Positions 9,441 to 19,264 of a stretch of DNA of 64,000 bases are shown here, one piece after another. Location: positions 17,051 to 81,050 of the forward strand of contig CAZMHF010000004.1 of the NCBI GenBank assembly GCA_964566025.1. The letters run 5' to 3'. Within the stretch, counting starts at the first letter, position 1, and the number at the start of each line of letters is the position of its first letter. The notes below the pieces were generated by a model, which saw nothing but the letters and a program-made list of their open reading frames with translations, made no database searches and was not told the DNA's origin. The DNA comes from RGIG8306 sp964566025 (lineage in GTDB: Bacteria; Bacillota; Clostridia; Lachnospirales; Lachnospiraceae). The position numbers and the translations under genes were made by a program.

Positions 9441-10710
9441 ATCGGTTCACTTCCTTTACTTCTGCGATCATCGTACCATCTGCTAAATATGATTTAACCG
9501 TTTCACCTTTTTTTAATTGCACAACAGATTTAACGGTTTTTTGTTTTTCATCTACGGTATATAAATAACCATTTCCAATTCTCGCTAATGGAGAAACACC
9601 TTCTAAATGCTTACATGCGACTTGAAATCGTTGTGTAATGCGATTCATTTTTTCGTCCATATCATAGGGTAATTTGGTCTGATAGTCAAAAAGCTCACCC
9701 TCTACCCATTCTATCTCTCTTTGTATGCTTTCATTTAGCTTGCTTTTCAATGAAATCAAACGCACAAATTGGCTATGAATTAAACGCTCAGGCTTTTTCT
9801 TTTCAATCTCATTTTTAAGACGAAGCAATTGCAAATTGCTTTTTTCTAATTGATACGACATTCGTTGTGTTAAAAAATCTTTTTTATGATTTATTAATCG
9901 CTTGTAATCATCATAACTAAAAACTGCCATTTGTGCTGCCGCTGTCGGTGTTCCCGCTCTCGCATCAGCTACTAAATCAGCAATCGTATAATCCACTTCA
10001 TGCCCAACAGCACTAATAATCGGCGTTTTACAATGATAAATCGCCTCAGCAACACATCTTTCATTAAAAGACCATAAGTCCTCTAATGAACCTCCCCCTC
10101 TTGCCACAATAATAATATCGAAATCAAGCTTGTCTAGCACTTGAATTCCTTTTGCAATCATTGCACCAGCCTTTTCACCCTGAACAGGTGTAGGGTATAA
10201 AAATAATGAGACATATGGATTTTTATTGTCCTTCACCTTCTGAATATCTCTAATGACAGCCCCCTGGTCGGAAGTTACAATCCCTATTCTCATTGCATAT
10301 GGAGGTATCGCTTTTTTGTGTTCTTTATCAAAAAAGCCCTCCTTCTCTAATTCTTTTTTTAGTTGTTCAAATAGCTGCATCAAGCGACCTGCACCAGCAA
10401 GTTCAGCACTATCCACAATAATTTGCACGCGTCCTTGTCCCTCGTACCAACTAAGTCGCCCGTGAACAACAATTTGATCACCATTTTTCATATTTCGAGG
10501 ACAATTAGCAACGCTACCTTTAAAAATAGCGGCATTAATCAGCGTATTATCTTCTTTTAATGCAAAATAAATATGTCCACTTGAAGCTTGGCTATAATTT
10601 GTGACTTCTCCAGAAATATATATTGATCGAAACTCTGCTTGTCGCTCAATTAAAGCCTTAAAGCCATTAGAAACTTGTGAAACACTATATATCTTTTTTG
10701 TTGTGATCAT
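9430..10710 (-). CDS. xseA: Exodeoxyribonuclease VII large subunit
   Basis: Catalytic subunit of exonuclease VII. The 426-residue product has an N-terminal OB fold ([14 protein letters not shown] to [21 protein letters not shown]), the catalytic core with [14 protein letters not shown] and [25 protein letters not shown] (about 190-265), then a coiled-coil region and a short C-terminal domain. The gene overlaps nusB (26 bases) and xseB (11 bases), indicating tight translational coupling. Confidence 0.96.
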   Translation of the reverse strand: MITTKKIYSVSQVSNGFKALIERQAEFRSIYISGEVTNYSQASSGHIYFALKEDNTLINAAIFKGSVANCPRNMKNGDQIVVHGRLSWYEGQGRVQIIVDSAELAGAGRLMQLFEQLKKELEKEGFFDKEHKKAIPPYAMRIGIVTSDQGAVIRDIQKVKDNKNPYVSLFLYPTPVQGEKAGAMIAKGIQVLDKLDFDIIIVARGGGSLEDLWSFNERCVAEAIYHCKTPIISAVGHEVDYTIADLVADARAGTPTAAAQMAVFSYDDYKRLINHKKDFLTQRMSYQLEKSNLQLLRLKNEIEKKKPERLIHSQFVRLISLKSKLNESIQREIEWVEGELFDYQTKLPYDMDEKMNRITQRFQVACKHLEGVSPLARIGNGYLYTVDEKQKTVKSVVQLKKGETVKSYLADGTMIAEVKEVNRYEK

Positions 10711-11146
10711 CTTTTTTTACCATATGTGCTAATACGCCATTTACAAATTGTGGAGACTCATCGCCACCATATTTTTTCGCTAGCTCAATAGCCTCATTGA
10801 CAGCTACTTTATAAGGGACATCCCCCGAAAATTCAAATTCATAAATCGCCAAGCGTAATAACGCTAAATCCACTTGATTAAGTCGTGAAATCTTCCAGCC
10901 TTGCATATTTTTCTCTAATTTCTCGTCGATTGCCTCAAGCACTTGTGTAATTGCTTCAACCTTTTTTAAGATTTTTATTTGCTCTTCTTCTTCAACAGCT
11001 GGGAGCTTGTCTGAATCCTTTTCCACGCTAGCATCTGGCAAATGAGAAAAATAACTTTCGCACTGTTCATCCATCTCTTCTTTTGTATGAAAATTTGATG
11101 TGAATAGAATCTTGAAAGTATGTTCTCTTATACTTCTTTGACTCAT
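10685..11146 (-). CDS. nusB: Transcription antitermination factor NusB
   Basis: All-helical RNA-binding factor of rRNA antitermination complexes. The 153-residue protein begins [14 protein letters not shown] and contains the family segments [15 protein letters not shown] and [29 protein letters not shown]. Its start overlaps the asp23 stop by 4 bases. An extra acidic stretch ([15 protein letters not shown]) in the middle makes it slightly longer than typical NusB. Confidence 0.95.
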   Translation of the reverse strand: MSQRSIREHTFKILFTSNFHTKEEMDEQCESYFSHLPDASVEKDSDKLPAVEEEEQIKILKKVEAITQVLEAIDEKLEKNMQGWKISRLNQVDLALLRLAIYEFEFSGDVPYKVAVNEAIELAKKYGGDESPQFVNGVLAHMVKKDDHNKKDI

Positions 11147-11517
11147 AAAATCACACCAGTCACACGAATATTTACGCCTGTAACAGCAAGTCCCAATATA
11201 TTTTCTACAGAAGTTTTTACTTTTTCTTGAACCATCTCGCTGATTTTGCTTACACTATATCCGTACTTAATATTCAATGAAATTGTAATCATTAAATTAT
11301 TTTCATTCATCTGAAGACCAATTCCCTTTGAAAGGTTTTTGAGTCCTGCTTTTTGAATCGTCTCTCTTGTCATGTTTCCTGTTAATGAAGCAACGCCTTC
11401 AATATCCGTCGCTGCGATACCTGCGATCACTGCAATCACTTCCTCAGAAATAACCACTTCTGCATTGTCCTCAGAAATAATCACTTTGTAACTTTCTTTT
11501 TCGATCTCTCTAGCCAT
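11143..11517 (-). CDS. Asp23/Gls24 family envelope-stress protein
   Basis: 124-residue DUF322 (Asp23/Gls24) protein with the hallmark segments [21 protein letters not shown] and [29 protein letters not shown]...VNIRVTGV. In Firmicutes such proteins are cytoplasmic, membrane-tethered by AmaP, and linked to cell-wall homeostasis. It is the first gene of the asp23-nusB-xseA-xseB-ispA-dxs operon, as in many Clostridia (often named yqhY), and has its own promoter. Confidence 0.93.
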   Translation of the reverse strand: MAREIEKESYKVIISEDNAEVVISEEVIAVIAGIAATDIEGVASLTGNMTRETIQKAGLKNLSKGIGLQMNENNLMITISLNIKYGYSVSKISEMVQEKVKTSVENILGLAVTGVNIRVTGVIL

Positions 11518-11545
11518 AATTCAACCTCCTTTATCGCTTACGTTC

Positions 11546-11573
11546 ATTATATCAAATTGTCATGCAAATGCAA
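11546..11573 (-). promoter_or_regulatory. Promoter of the asp23-nusB-xseAB-ispA-dxs operon
   Basis: Minus-strand TTGCAT (complement of 11568-11573) and TATAAT (complement of 11546-11551) are 16 bases apart, about 30 bases upstream of the asp23 ATG, which has an AAAGGAGG ribosome site. Confidence 0.7.
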
Positions 11574-11601
11574 GAAGATGTTACTTTCCTTGCATAAAAA
11601 A

Positions 11602-11627
11602 GGTCTCTATAATAAATTATAAAGACC
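11602..11627 (-). terminator. Intrinsic terminator after the NlpC/P60 gene
   Basis: Read on the minus strand, a hairpin (arms 11602-11612 and 11617-11627, one internal mismatch) is followed by six T residues. It ends the transcript of the wall-hydrolase gene just before the asp23 promoter. Confidence 0.85.
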
Positions 11628-11645
11628 ATTGTATTTTAATAATTA

Positions 11646-12998
11646 TTATTCGCCTATAACATTTCTTGCTGCACAAGGTGTCATATAGTTCCAAGCATCG
11701 ATAACAATGCCTCGATTCTCACTAGCTGCATGAAGAATTTGTCCATTTCCAATATACATCGCTACATGTCCAATTTGTCCCGTTTTCCTACTATTGTAAA
11801 ATAGCAAATCGCCTGGTTTCATTTCTTCGAACGAAACTGGAACACCATTATGAACTTGTTGTCTTGATGTACGATTTAGGGCAATACCATAGTGCTCATA
11901 AATTTTCAACATAAATCCAGAACAATCTACACCTTTTCCAAGTGTTGTGCCACCCCAAACGTAGCGACCGCCTAAATATTGCATACCAAAGCTAATTGCT
12001 TCTGTTCTTACAGGATTAATTGTTGGTACAACTACTGGTTCTTCATAAGGTACAGCGCCATTTAATATATATTGAATGCTTACAAAATCTTTATGTACAT
12101 AGCCATTGATTTCGCCACCAATATTGATCGAAAACCAATCGCCCTCTACGCCTAATAATGGATACTCTGACCCTGCGATAATTTGAGTAGTTACTCTCGC
12201 CTCTAAAGATGGCTCTGTTCTAACATTTAATCGTTCAGCAATCACTCGAATCGATTGATACGTATAATGAATCGCTTGTTCTTTCGCTGCGTCACCAATT
12301 GCAACAAATTCTGCTGCGATATAACCTTCAACACCATTGCTCACAATATGATACCATAAACCATCTGGTGTTTGACTTAGCAAATCAACGCCACTATTTG
12401 CATAAAGCAAACCAACGATTGGTGCACTTGTTGATGGTTCTTGTCTTACTCTCAAATAATTTGGTGCAATAATGAATCCGAGATTTGCATATCTCTCGTA
12501 TACAGAAGTACGTGGATCAATTGCAATTTCTTCTACAATCGGTTCTTCAGTCTCTTCTATAACAGGCTCTGTTGTCTCTGGCTCTGTTGGCTCTGTTGTC
12601 TCTAAATCTTCTGCAGAATCAGTGCTTGCAGCACTACTTGCTTCTATAATTTCTTTTGCTTTTTCTTGATTTTCGATGGCATCTTTTGCAATGACATTTG
12701 ATAGTAATCTGTCTGCTTCCGATATCATTTTTGTGTAATTCAATTCAGATGAAGGCAATGTTCCTAAGAAGAAATCTTCTTCTGTATCCACATTTGTGTT
12801 CAAAAATGTATCCATATGAAGCGACACACCAGCAAGTGGCGCACTTATAAACTTTGTAGAACTAGCTGTATTTGCTGCTTCTGTGTGTAAAAAGATACTT
12901 CCAACAAAAACAACTCCTGCAAGTGAGTAGGCAATAAATTTTTTATATTTAAAAATCTGTTTTGTCAACCCATCATATATATTGCTATATTTTAGCAT
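11646..12998 (-). CDS. Membrane-anchored SH3-NlpC/P60 peptidoglycan endopeptidase
   Basis: 450-residue exported cell-wall hydrolase predicted to cut stem peptides (gamma-D-Glu-diamino acid type). A hydrophobic segment at about 19-38 (FIAYSLAGVVFVGSIFLHT) is a signal anchor or signal peptide. A Thr/Glu/Pro linker (120-160) is followed by two bacterial SH3 domains (about 175-230 and 245-310; LRVRQEPSTSAPIVG and LNVRTEPSLEARV). The NlpC/P60 domain ends the protein with catalytic Cys359 (VDCSGFM), His411 (GHVAM) and a third polar residue, His423. It is a single-gene unit with its own promoter and terminator and a possible WalR-type site. Confidence 0.93.
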   Translation of the reverse strand: MLKYSNIYDGLTKQIFKYKKFIAYSLAGVVFVGSIFLHTEAANTASSTKFISAPLAGVSLHMDTFLNTNVDTEEDFFLGTLPSSELNYTKMISEADRLLSNVIAKDAIENQEKAKEIIEASSAASTDSAEDLETTEPTEPETTEPVIEETEEPIVEEIAIDPRTSVYERYANLGFIIAPNYLRVRQEPSTSAPIVGLLYANSGVDLLSQTPDGLWYHIVSNGVEGYIAAEFVAIGDAAKEQAIHYTYQSIRVIAERLNVRTEPSLEARVTTQIIAGSEYPLLGVEGDWFSINIGGEINGYVHKDFVSIQYILNGAVPYEEPVVVPTINPVRTEAISFGMQYLGGRYVWGGTTLGKGVDCSGFMLKIYEHYGIALNRTSRQQVHNGVPVSFEEMKPGDLLFYNSRKTGQIGHVAMYIGNGQILHAASENRGIVIDAWNYMTPCAARNVIGE

Positions 12999-13027
12999 GT
13001 ATAACTCCTATTTTAAAAATGTTACGT

Positions 13028-13080
13028 AAATGTTACGAATGTTACATTTTCATTATAGCAATGTCTCTTATTTGTGTCAA
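13028..13080 (-). promoter_or_regulatory. Promoter with repeated GTAAC operator-like motifs
   Basis: Minus-strand TTGACA (complement of 13075-13080) and TATAAT (complement of 13052-13057) are separated by 17 bases. Immediately downstream the minus strand reads three copies of GTAACATT. Two of them form CGTAAC-N5-CGTAAC, the spacing of WalR boxes (TGTWAH-N5-TGTWAH) with C replacing the first T. The gene served is the NlpC/P60 hydrolase, the kind of target WalRK controls in Firmicutes. The promoter is clear; the operator is inference. Confidence 0.75.
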
Positions 13081-13088
13081 GTATAATA

Positions 13089-13631
13089 TTAATTTTCACT
13101 AAACTTTTCGCCCATCATCGCTTCTATTTGTTCATAATCACCATCCCTTTGTGCTTCAAAAATTGCGGAACTGCTGATTTTACGATTATTTAGCATCTTA
13201 TCTTTAATTATAATTGTTTTATAATTATAAACTGTTTCATATTTTTGCAAGAACGCACAATCGCCTTTTTTCTGAAAGCCAAACATAAAGTCCTCACCTA
13301 CAATCATTTTTTTCATATGAAACTGGTTAATAAGCACACCTTCTAGAAAATCAAGCGCATCCATCATACGGATATCGTCTAGCGTAAGCTCAACAAAATA
13401 ATCAATTTTATATTCTTTCAAAATTGAAATATAATGTTTGCGATTTAAAAAATCCGTTTCATTTGTTCCCACAATCCGAATAACCACTAAACTCTGCGTT
13501 TTTTCGCGCACTTCATTTGCCTTTTTCAATAAGGCTTGATGTCCCAAATGCAATGTTTGAAATTTTCCGATTGTAACAATACATTCTTCTTGAATATTTA
13601 GACTTTCACTTAACCCTTTATATTGTTTCAT
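13089..13631 (-). CDS. RibF-like nucleotidyltransferase, adenylyltransferase domain only
   Basis: 180 residues matching only the FMN adenylyltransferase half of RibF. The nucleotide-binding GxFDGVHxGH motif is altered to GKFQTLHLGH (the HxGH core is kept, FDG changed to FQT), and the distal ISSS motif is present (RKISSSAIFEA). Bifunctional RibF is about 300 residues with a C-terminal flavokinase domain that is wholly missing here. The reading frame ends cleanly with no flavokinase remnant before the next gene at 12998. It follows truB by 23 bases, the usual place for ribF, so it is probably a descendant. Function may be FAD synthesis alone or another nucleotidyl transfer. Confidence 0.8.
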   Translation of the reverse strand: MKQYKGLSESLNIQEECIVTIGKFQTLHLGHQALLKKANEVREKTQSLVVIRIVGTNETDFLNRKHYISILKEYKIDYFVELTLDDIRMMDALDFLEGVLINQFHMKKMIVGEDFMFGFQKKGDCAFLQKYETVYNYKTIIIKDKMLNNRKISSSAIFEAQRDGDYEQIEAMMGEKFSEN

Positions 13632-13654
13632 CTTACTACACCACTTCCTTACTA

Positions 13655-14563
13655 CTATCGATTTAAGAACATCTTATAAGGTTTATAATGTTGTTTTTCT
13701 TGATCAAATTGATAAATTGCCTGAAAGCGCCCCTCGCTATCATATACCAAATACCATTTTTTTTGATCTAACGATACATTATCCATGCAAATCCATTCCG
13801 TTTCCAATGGCAATGTATTGCCATTAAACAAAAATCTTTCTTGCGAAAGTGGCACGATGACACGATTCACATTCGTAAAAATTTTATCGGTTGGTATAAT
13901 AATCGAATCCGTTGCCTCGTTTTTAACGATTTGCTCTAATTCGCAAAGACGTATTGCTTGTTCGATTGAAAATGAGGATACTTTCGTGCGCGTTAACTCC
14001 TTCATTGCGCCGCCACACCCTAATGTGCTTCCTATATCATCACACAACGAACGAATATAGGTGCCCTTTGAACAGGTAACACGAAATGTAACGTAAGGAA
14101 TATCTATCGATAAAATCTCTAACTTGCTTATTACGATTTTTCTTGGTTGTCTTTCAATCTCAATTCCCGCTCTCGCATATTCATAAAGCTTTTTGCCGTT
14201 TACCTTTAGTGCTGAGTACATTGGCGGAATTTGTTCTTGTTCGCCTTTAAATGTTTCGATGACTTCTCGAATCTGACATTTTGTAACGGCTACTTCCCTT
14301 GTTTCTTTAATAGTACCCGTCATATCTAATGTGTCCGTTATGACGCCTAATTGTAATACCGTTTCATACGTTTTTTCTTTATCAGTTAATAAATCGCACA
14401 ATTTCGTTGCATTACCAATACACACAGGCAAAACTCCTTCTGCCTGCGGATCAAGGGTTCCCGTATGTCCAATTTGTCTTGTTTTTAATATGCCACGCAT
14501 TTTAGCGACAACGTCATGTGAGGTAAAATCCTTTTCCTTATAAATAATAATTACGCCGTTCAT
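13655..14563 (-). CDS. truB: tRNA pseudouridine(55) synthase
   Basis: Converts U55 in the T-loop of tRNAs to pseudouridine. The 302-residue protein carries the catalytic aspartate in GTLDPQAEGVLPV (Asp38), plus YEKTYET-like and KGTYIRSLCDDIG motifs of the TruB family and a C-terminal extension shaped like a PUA domain. It lies in the translation operon between nrnA and the ribF-like gene, separated by about 20 bases on each side. Confidence 0.96.
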   Translation of the reverse strand: MNGVIIIYKEKDFTSHDVVAKMRGILKTRQIGHTGTLDPQAEGVLPVCIGNATKLCDLLTDKEKTYETVLQLGVITDTLDMTGTIKETREVAVTKCQIREVIETFKGEQEQIPPMYSALKVNGKKLYEYARAGIEIERQPRKIVISKLEILSIDIPYVTFRVTCSKGTYIRSLCDDIGSTLGCGGAMKELTRTKVSSFSIEQAIRLCELEQIVKNEATDSIIIPTDKIFTNVNRVIVPLSQERFLFNGNTLPLETEWICMDNVSLDQKKWYLVYDSEGRFQAIYQFDQEKQHYKPYKMFLNR

Positions 14564-14583
14564 TCACTCATCCTTTTTGACAG

Positions 14584-15543
14584 TTACTTGTTTGCAACAT
14601 CGTATTGTCTCTCTATTTCTCGCGTTAAGTTATTAATCACATCATGAGACGTTCCTTGCATAATACAACCTGCCGCCTTCATATGACCACCACCGCCAAA
14701 TACATTCGCTACGATATTAACATCAACAAATTTTGTTGAGCGCAAGCTTACTTTGTATTGGCAAGCCTCCATTTCATAAATCAATATCGCAACTTCGACA
14801 CCCGCCACATTACGCAAATTTTCAACAACACCGCTTAACGCCTTATTATTCACTTTATAAAAATGCATCATTTCTTGTGTTACGACACTAAAGATGCATC
14901 TTCCATCCATCACACGAACACTTTCAACAAGTGTACGTCCTAACATCTGCATTTGATGGTACGTTTTTTCATAAAAACTTTGTTGAACTAGCTTTGTAAA
15001 ATCAAAACCGTAGGAAATCAACTCACCAGCTATCGTCATTGTCTCTTTTGTCACATTTGAGTATTGAAAAACTCCTGTATCGTGAACCATGCCCAAATAC
15101 AAGCTTTTCGCAATTTCCTTTGTGATATCCTTTTTTTCCAATACACGATAAAGTAACTCGCACGCTGAACTGCATTCAGGATCTAAAATTGTTTCGTCAC
15201 AAAACTTAGGATTACTAATGTGATGATCGATATTGACTGTTTTCTTTGCATTTTCAAATATATTTTTCCCTGCACCAATGCGCTTTTTATCACTCACATC
15301 CAACACAAACACACAATCGTATATTGTTTCCGAATCATAATGGCGAATCGCATCCATATGCTTAATCACTTTTAATGACTCGTCACATTTATCCAAATAG
15401 ATGTGAATTTTCTTTTCACAAAACTTCTTTTTTAAATATAAATAAAGTGCCATTGTAGAACCCACGCAATCTCCATCTGGATTTACATGTCCTAGAATAG
15501 CTACACTATTTGCATTTTCAAGATATTGTTTAATCATTTTCAT
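14584..15543 (-). CDS. nrnA: Bifunctional oligoribonuclease / PAP phosphatase (DHH family)
   Basis: 319-residue DHH/DHHA1 phosphoesterase that degrades very short RNA and hydrolyses 3'-phosphoadenosine 5'-phosphate. Metal-binding motifs are visible: GHVNPDGDCVGS (about 19-30), VLDVSD, the diagnostic NIDHHISN, and the C-terminal DHHA1 motif GGGGHMKAAGC. It overlaps rbfA by 14 bases and sits in the conserved rbfA-nrnA-truB order. Confidence 0.95.
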   Translation of the reverse strand: MKMIKQYLENANSVAILGHVNPDGDCVGSTMALYLYLKKKFCEKKIHIYLDKCDESLKVIKHMDAIRHYDSETIYDCVFVLDVSDKKRIGAGKNIFENAKKTVNIDHHISNPKFCDETILDPECSSACELLYRVLEKKDITKEIAKSLYLGMVHDTGVFQYSNVTKETMTIAGELISYGFDFTKLVQQSFYEKTYHQMQMLGRTLVESVRVMDGRCIFSVVTQEMMHFYKVNNKALSGVVENLRNVAGVEVAILIYEMEACQYKVSLRSTKFVDVNIVANVFGGGGHMKAAGCIMQGTSHDVINNLTREIERQYDVANK

Positions 15544-15910
15544 CAGCCTCTTTGTGAATATCTTTTACTACTTCATCAATTAATTTCGACATATTGCTTC
15601 CATATTCAATGGATTGATCCAAAATAAAATTAATCTCTGGTGTATTTCTTAAATTAATGGTTTTAGCAAGACGAGAACGTACAAAACCGCTTGCCGTCTT
15701 TAATCCTGCTAATGTATCTGCTTGCTCTTCTTTACTTCCGAGCACGCTAATAAACACCTTACAATACTTCAAATCCTTTGTCATTTCAACCGCTACAACG
15801 CTTGTAAATGGATGAATTCGTGGATCCTTGATTTCATTTCGAATAATATTACTAATTTCTTTTTGCACTTCACCATTTCGGCGAATTGTTTTAATATTTC
15901 CTTTTTTCAT
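15530..15910 (-). CDS. rbfA: Ribosome-binding factor A
   Basis: KH-like factor for 30S subunit maturation and cold adaptation. Segments such as EISNIIRNEIKDPRI and VEMTKDLKYCKVFISVLG are diagnostic. The ATG at 15910 (MKKGNIKTIRRNGE) is chosen because GAAAGAGG lies just upstream; a TTG five codons earlier is less likely. The length is about 126 residues. It is downstream of infB and separated from it by a hairpin. Confidence 0.94.
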   Translation of the reverse strand: MKKGNIKTIRRNGEVQKEISNIIRNEIKDPRIHPFTSVVAVEMTKDLKYCKVFISVLGSKEEQADTLAGLKTASGFVRSRLAKTINLRNTPEINFILDQSIEYGSNMSKLIDEVVKDIHKEADEND

Positions 15911-15943
15911 TATAACCTCTTTCAATAATAGCTCGTTTAGCGA

Positions 15944-15980
15944 AAAGCCACGAACAATAATGATTATCGTTTGTGGCTTT
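15944..15980 (-). other. Hairpin between infB and rbfA
   Basis: A long inverted repeat (arms about 15944-15961 and 15963-15980; AAAGCCAC against GTGGCTTT at the outside) fills most of the infB-rbfA gap. On the minus strand it is followed by only four T residues, so it may be a weak terminator or an RNA-processing/stability element lowering rbfA expression relative to infB. Confidence 0.6.
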
Positions 15981-15992
15981 CATCAACTATCG

Positions 15993-18902
15993 TTATCTTG
16001 GAACTTCTACCATCATGTATGCTTCGATTCGATCTTCCACTTCAAAATCATTGAATTTTTCGAATACCAAACCACATTCAAATCCTTCTTTTACTTCTTT
16101 AACATCATCCTTCATACGTTTTAATGAAGCCAAATTGCCTTCGAAGATTTTTTCTTCACCACGGAAAATACGAACTTGACATCCGCGTTGGATTTTTCCG
16201 CTCTTAACATAAGAACCAGCAATATTACCAACCTCCGCTGATTTAAAGATTGCACGAACCTCTGCTTGAGCAATGATTTTTTCTTCAAAGATAGGGTCTA
16301 ACATACCCTTCATTGCAGCTTCAACATCAGCAATTGCTTGATAAATAACCTTATATAGCTTAACATCAACCTTTTCTTGTTCAGCAATTCCTCTTGCTGT
16401 TGCATCCACTTTTACATTAAAGCCAATGACAATCGCATTTGATGTCGATGCCAATGTGATGTCCGATTCATTAATCGTACCAACACCGCCATGGATAACG
16501 CGAATTAATACTTCGTCATTTGAAAGTTTAACAAGTGATTGTTTAACCGCCTCTACAGAACCTTGAACGTCGGCCTTAATAATAAGATTTAGTTCTTTTA
16601 CGTTGCCCGCTTGAATTTGCGAGAATAATCCATCTAATGTCAAGCGACCCTTTGTTTCTTCAAGCATCTTCACACGATCCACAGAAATAAATGTTTCAGC
16701 AAAGTTTCTTGCTTCTTTATCAGTTGCTGTTGAAACGAAAATTTCGCCTGCTGAAGGAACATCATTTAAGCCTAGAATCTCAACTGGTGTAGATGGAGTT
16801 GCCACCTTTACCTGAGCACGTTTATCATTAATCATTGCTCTTACTTTACCATAACTAGAACCAGCTGCCACAAAATCGCCTACATGCAATGTACCTTTTT
16901 GTACAAGAATGGTTGCAACAGGACCTCTGTTTTTATCAAGCTGTGCCTCAATAACAATACCTCTAGCTAATCGATTTGGATTTGCCTTTAATTCTCTCAT
17001 TTCAGCTACTAATAAAATCATTTCAAGCAATGTATCAATCCCTGTTCCTGCCTTTGCAGAAACTGGTACGAATATTGTGCTCCCGCCCCAATCTTCAGGT
17101 ACTAATTCATATTCTGATAATTGTTGCTTAACGCGATCAAGATTTGCACTTGGTTTATCCATTTTATTTACTGCAACAATAATTTCAACACCTGCTGCCT
17201 TTGCATGACTAATCGCCTCTTCTGTTTGAGGCATCACACCATCATCTGCTGCAACAACTAATACAGCAATATCCGTTGATTTTGCTCCACGAAGACGCAT
17301 AGCTGTAAAAGCTTCATGTCCTGGTGTATCAAGGAATGTAATTGGGTGGTCATTAATTTGAACCATATATGCACCAATATGCTGTGTAATACCGCCAGCC
17401 TCTCGTGCGATAACATTTGTATTTTTAATAGCATCAAGAAGAGACGTTTTACCATGATCAACATGTCCCATAACACAAACAACTGGTGGGCGTGTTACAA
17501 GATTTGCTTGATCCTCATCATCCTCTTTAAGAAGTTCTTCAATTAAATTGACTTTCACTTCTCTTTCGCAAATACAATTGAATTCTAATGCAATTTCTTC
17601 AGCTTGTTCAAAATCAATCTCTTGATTTACATTAACCACTTGATTTTGAAGGAATAACTTCTTTACGATAACAGCTGGTTGAATTTTCATCTTTTCAGCT
17701 AACTCGCGAATCGTTAATACATCTGGAAGAATAATCGTTCTTTCTTCTAATTCTACTTTTTCTTTTACTGGTGGTTTTTTTGCTTTTCCTGCATCTTTAC
17801 TTAAACGCTTTAGATTTTCTTGGCGTCTTGTTGCTTCAATAGAAAGCTTACTCTTATCTCGTGCGCCACGTTCTTTTTTATTTAATCCTGGTTTACCTTT
17901 TCCAATAAGTGGCGTAGATTGTTCTGGTTTTGCTGCTCCTGCTGGTTTTCCAAAACGACCTTGGCCGTCAGGCCCATTATTTGGACGATTTCCATAGCCA
18001 CCTTGACCTTGTGGACGTTGTCCATAGCTACCTTGACCTTGTGGTCTGTTACCATAGCCGCCTTGACCTTGTGGGCGTTGAGCGTATCCACCTTGACCTT
18101 GTGGACGTTGTCCTTGGCCTTGTCCTTGTGGACGTTGTCCCTGACCTTGTGGACGATTTCCATAGCCACCCTGGCCTTGTGGGCGTTGTCCTTGGCCTTG
18201 ACCTTGTGGACGTTGTCCTTGACCTTGTGGTCTTTTTGCTCCTTGTGTTTGGCTTCCAAGATCAATTCTGCGAATTGTCGTTGGCTCACTATTTGCCTTT
18301 GGTGCAGAAGCATTGTCATACACATTGATGGTAGGACGAATATGCTTTTTTGAAGCTGTCTCTTGAGGAGCGCGATCAACCTTTGCAACTGGATTTACTT
18401 TTGGCGTATTTTTCGTTGCTGGTTTTTCAATATGTTCACTCGTTGATTCTTGCCCTTCCGCCGCTTTTTGAGGACGTGGAACTGCTTTTCTATTTCCTGT
18501 TCCACCTTGGCTGCTAGATGAAGGGCGTCGACTTGTTGATGAACGTTTTCCTTGTGAAGATGATTGACTATTTTGCGGTCTAAAAGTAATCGATACTCTT
18601 TTTTTCTTTGGTATCGCTTCTTCCTTTGATTCTGCTTTCGCTTCAACTTTTTCTTCTTTTGCTTTTACTTCTTCTTTTGGCTTCGCTTCTGCTTTTGGTT
18701 TTGCTTCTGCTTTTGGTTTTGCCTCTGTTTTTGTTTCTGCTTTTTCTTCCGTTTTAGTTTTTGCCTTCGCTTTAGGTTTTGCCTCAGCCTTCACTTCTGC
18801 CTTTTTTTCTGTATCAGCCTTTTTTGTTTTTGTCACTTTTAGTGCTTTTTCTTCGCTTTCGCCTTGTATAATATCTTGTTTCTTATCTTTGTTTTCTGCC
18901 AT
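15993..18902 (-). CDS. infB: Translation initiation factor IF-2
   Basis: GTPase that places fMet-tRNA on the 30S subunit. The 969-residue protein has a long disordered N-terminus: Lys/Ala/Glu-rich (1-105), Ser/Arg-rich, then a Gly/Gln/Arg/Pro repeat (about 225-315). The conserved core follows: IF2_N domain ([21 protein letters not shown]), G1 motif [15 protein letters not shown]3 DTPGHEAF, G4 NKMD, and domains II-IV to the C-terminus. The start overlaps the stop of the L7Ae-like gene by one base. The core is ordinary; the N-terminal repeat is unusually long. Confidence 0.97.
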   Translation of the reverse strand: MAENKDKKQDIIQGESEEKALKVTKTKKADTEKKAEVKAEAKPKAKAKTKTEEKAETKTEAKPKAEAKPKAEAKPKEEVKAKEEKVEAKAESKEEAIPKKKRVSITFRPQNSQSSSQGKRSSTSRRPSSSSQGGTGNRKAVPRPQKAAEGQESTSEHIEKPATKNTPKVNPVAKVDRAPQETASKKHIRPTINVYDNASAPKANSEPTTIRRIDLGSQTQGAKRPQGQGQRPQGQGQGQRPQGQGGYGNRPQGQGQRPQGQGQGQRPQGQGGYAQRPQGQGGYGNRPQGQGSYGQRPQGQGGYGNRPNNGPDGQGRFGKPAGAAKPEQSTPLIGKGKPGLNKKERGARDKSKLSIEATRRQENLKRLSKDAGKAKKPPVKEKVELEERTIILPDVLTIRELAEKMKIQPAVIVKKLFLQNQVVNVNQEIDFEQAEEIALEFNCICEREVKVNLIEELLKEDDEDQANLVTRPPVVCVMGHVDHGKTSLLDAIKNTNVIAREAGGITQHIGAYMVQINDHPITFLDTPGHEAFTAMRLRGAKSTDIAVLVVAADDGVMPQTEEAISHAKAAGVEIIVAVNKMDKPSANLDRVKQQLSEYELVPEDWGGSTIFVPVSAKAGTGIDTLLEMILLVAEMRELKANPNRLARGIVIEAQLDKNRGPVATILVQKGTLHVGDFVAAGSSYGKVRAMINDKRAQVKVATPSTPVEILGLNDVPSAGEIFVSTATDKEARNFAETFISVDRVKMLEETKGRLTLDGLFSQIQAGNVKELNLIIKADVQGSVEAVKQSLVKLSNDEVLIRVIHGGVGTINESDITLASTSNAIVIGFNVKVDATARGIAEQEKVDVKLYKVIYQAIADVEAAMKGMLDPIFEEKIIAQAEVRAIFKSAEVGNIAGSYVKSGKIQRGCQVRIFRGEEKIFEGNLASLKRMKDDVKEVKEGFECGLVFEKFNDFEVEDRIEAYMMVEVPR
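17975..18235 (-). repeat. In-frame tandem repeat in infB encoding RPQGQG(GYGN) units
   Basis: The minus strand encodes about twelve copies of RPQGQG, several followed by GYGN, GYAQ, SYGQ or GQGQ. At the DNA level the unit CCTTGACCTTGTGGACG (plus strand) recurs almost unchanged, so the tract is a likely site of slippage and copy-number variation between strains. Confidence 0.9.
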
Positions 18903-19264
18903 TAATTAGAACCTCCGTCTTTTTGTGAAATTGTAGTTGAATCCTCTTGTTGATTTCGTACTTGTGCTATTTTAATAGCAAATTGTTTTGCAAAGCCTGG
19001 ATCTGTGATGACAAGGGATGTTCTGAATTGTTTCCCTAAAATCTGTCCTAGCTCTTCTTTTGTGAATTCTTCGTAAATGGGTACTTTATAAAATTCACAT
19101 TTGTTATAAAAAAGTTTTTTGGTATTATTCGATGCATTGGTTGCTACAAAGGTGCAGGCTGCGTGGCCAGTTTGTATAGCCCTTTCACTTGCAAATTCTC
19201 CACTTTGTACTTTTCCTGCTTTCATCGCCAAACCGATTAATGATAATATTTTATGTTTTTGCAA
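18902..19264 (-). CDS. L7Ae/L30e-family RNA-binding protein (YlxQ-like)
   Basis: 120-residue protein of the ribosomal L7Ae/Gadd45 fold. It shows KILSLIGLAMKAGKVQSGEFASERAIQTG and FVATNASNNTKKLFYNKCEFYKVPIYE, typical of the kink-turn-binding YlxQ proteins encoded between ylxR and infB. The start overlaps ylxR by 14 bases and the stop overlaps infB by one base. Its role in ribosome assembly or RNA binding is inferred from the family. Confidence 0.9.
   Translation of the reverse strand: MQKHKILSLIGLAMKAGKVQSGEFASERAIQTGHAACTFVATNASNNTKKLFYNKCEFYKVPIYEEFTKEELGQILGKQFRTSLVITDPGFAKQFAIKIAQVRNQQEDSTTISQKDGGSN

Noticed and set aside
17882..18388. Repeat-rich frames on both strands within infB
   Set aside because: They are out-of-phase translations of the RPQGQG repeat of IF-2.
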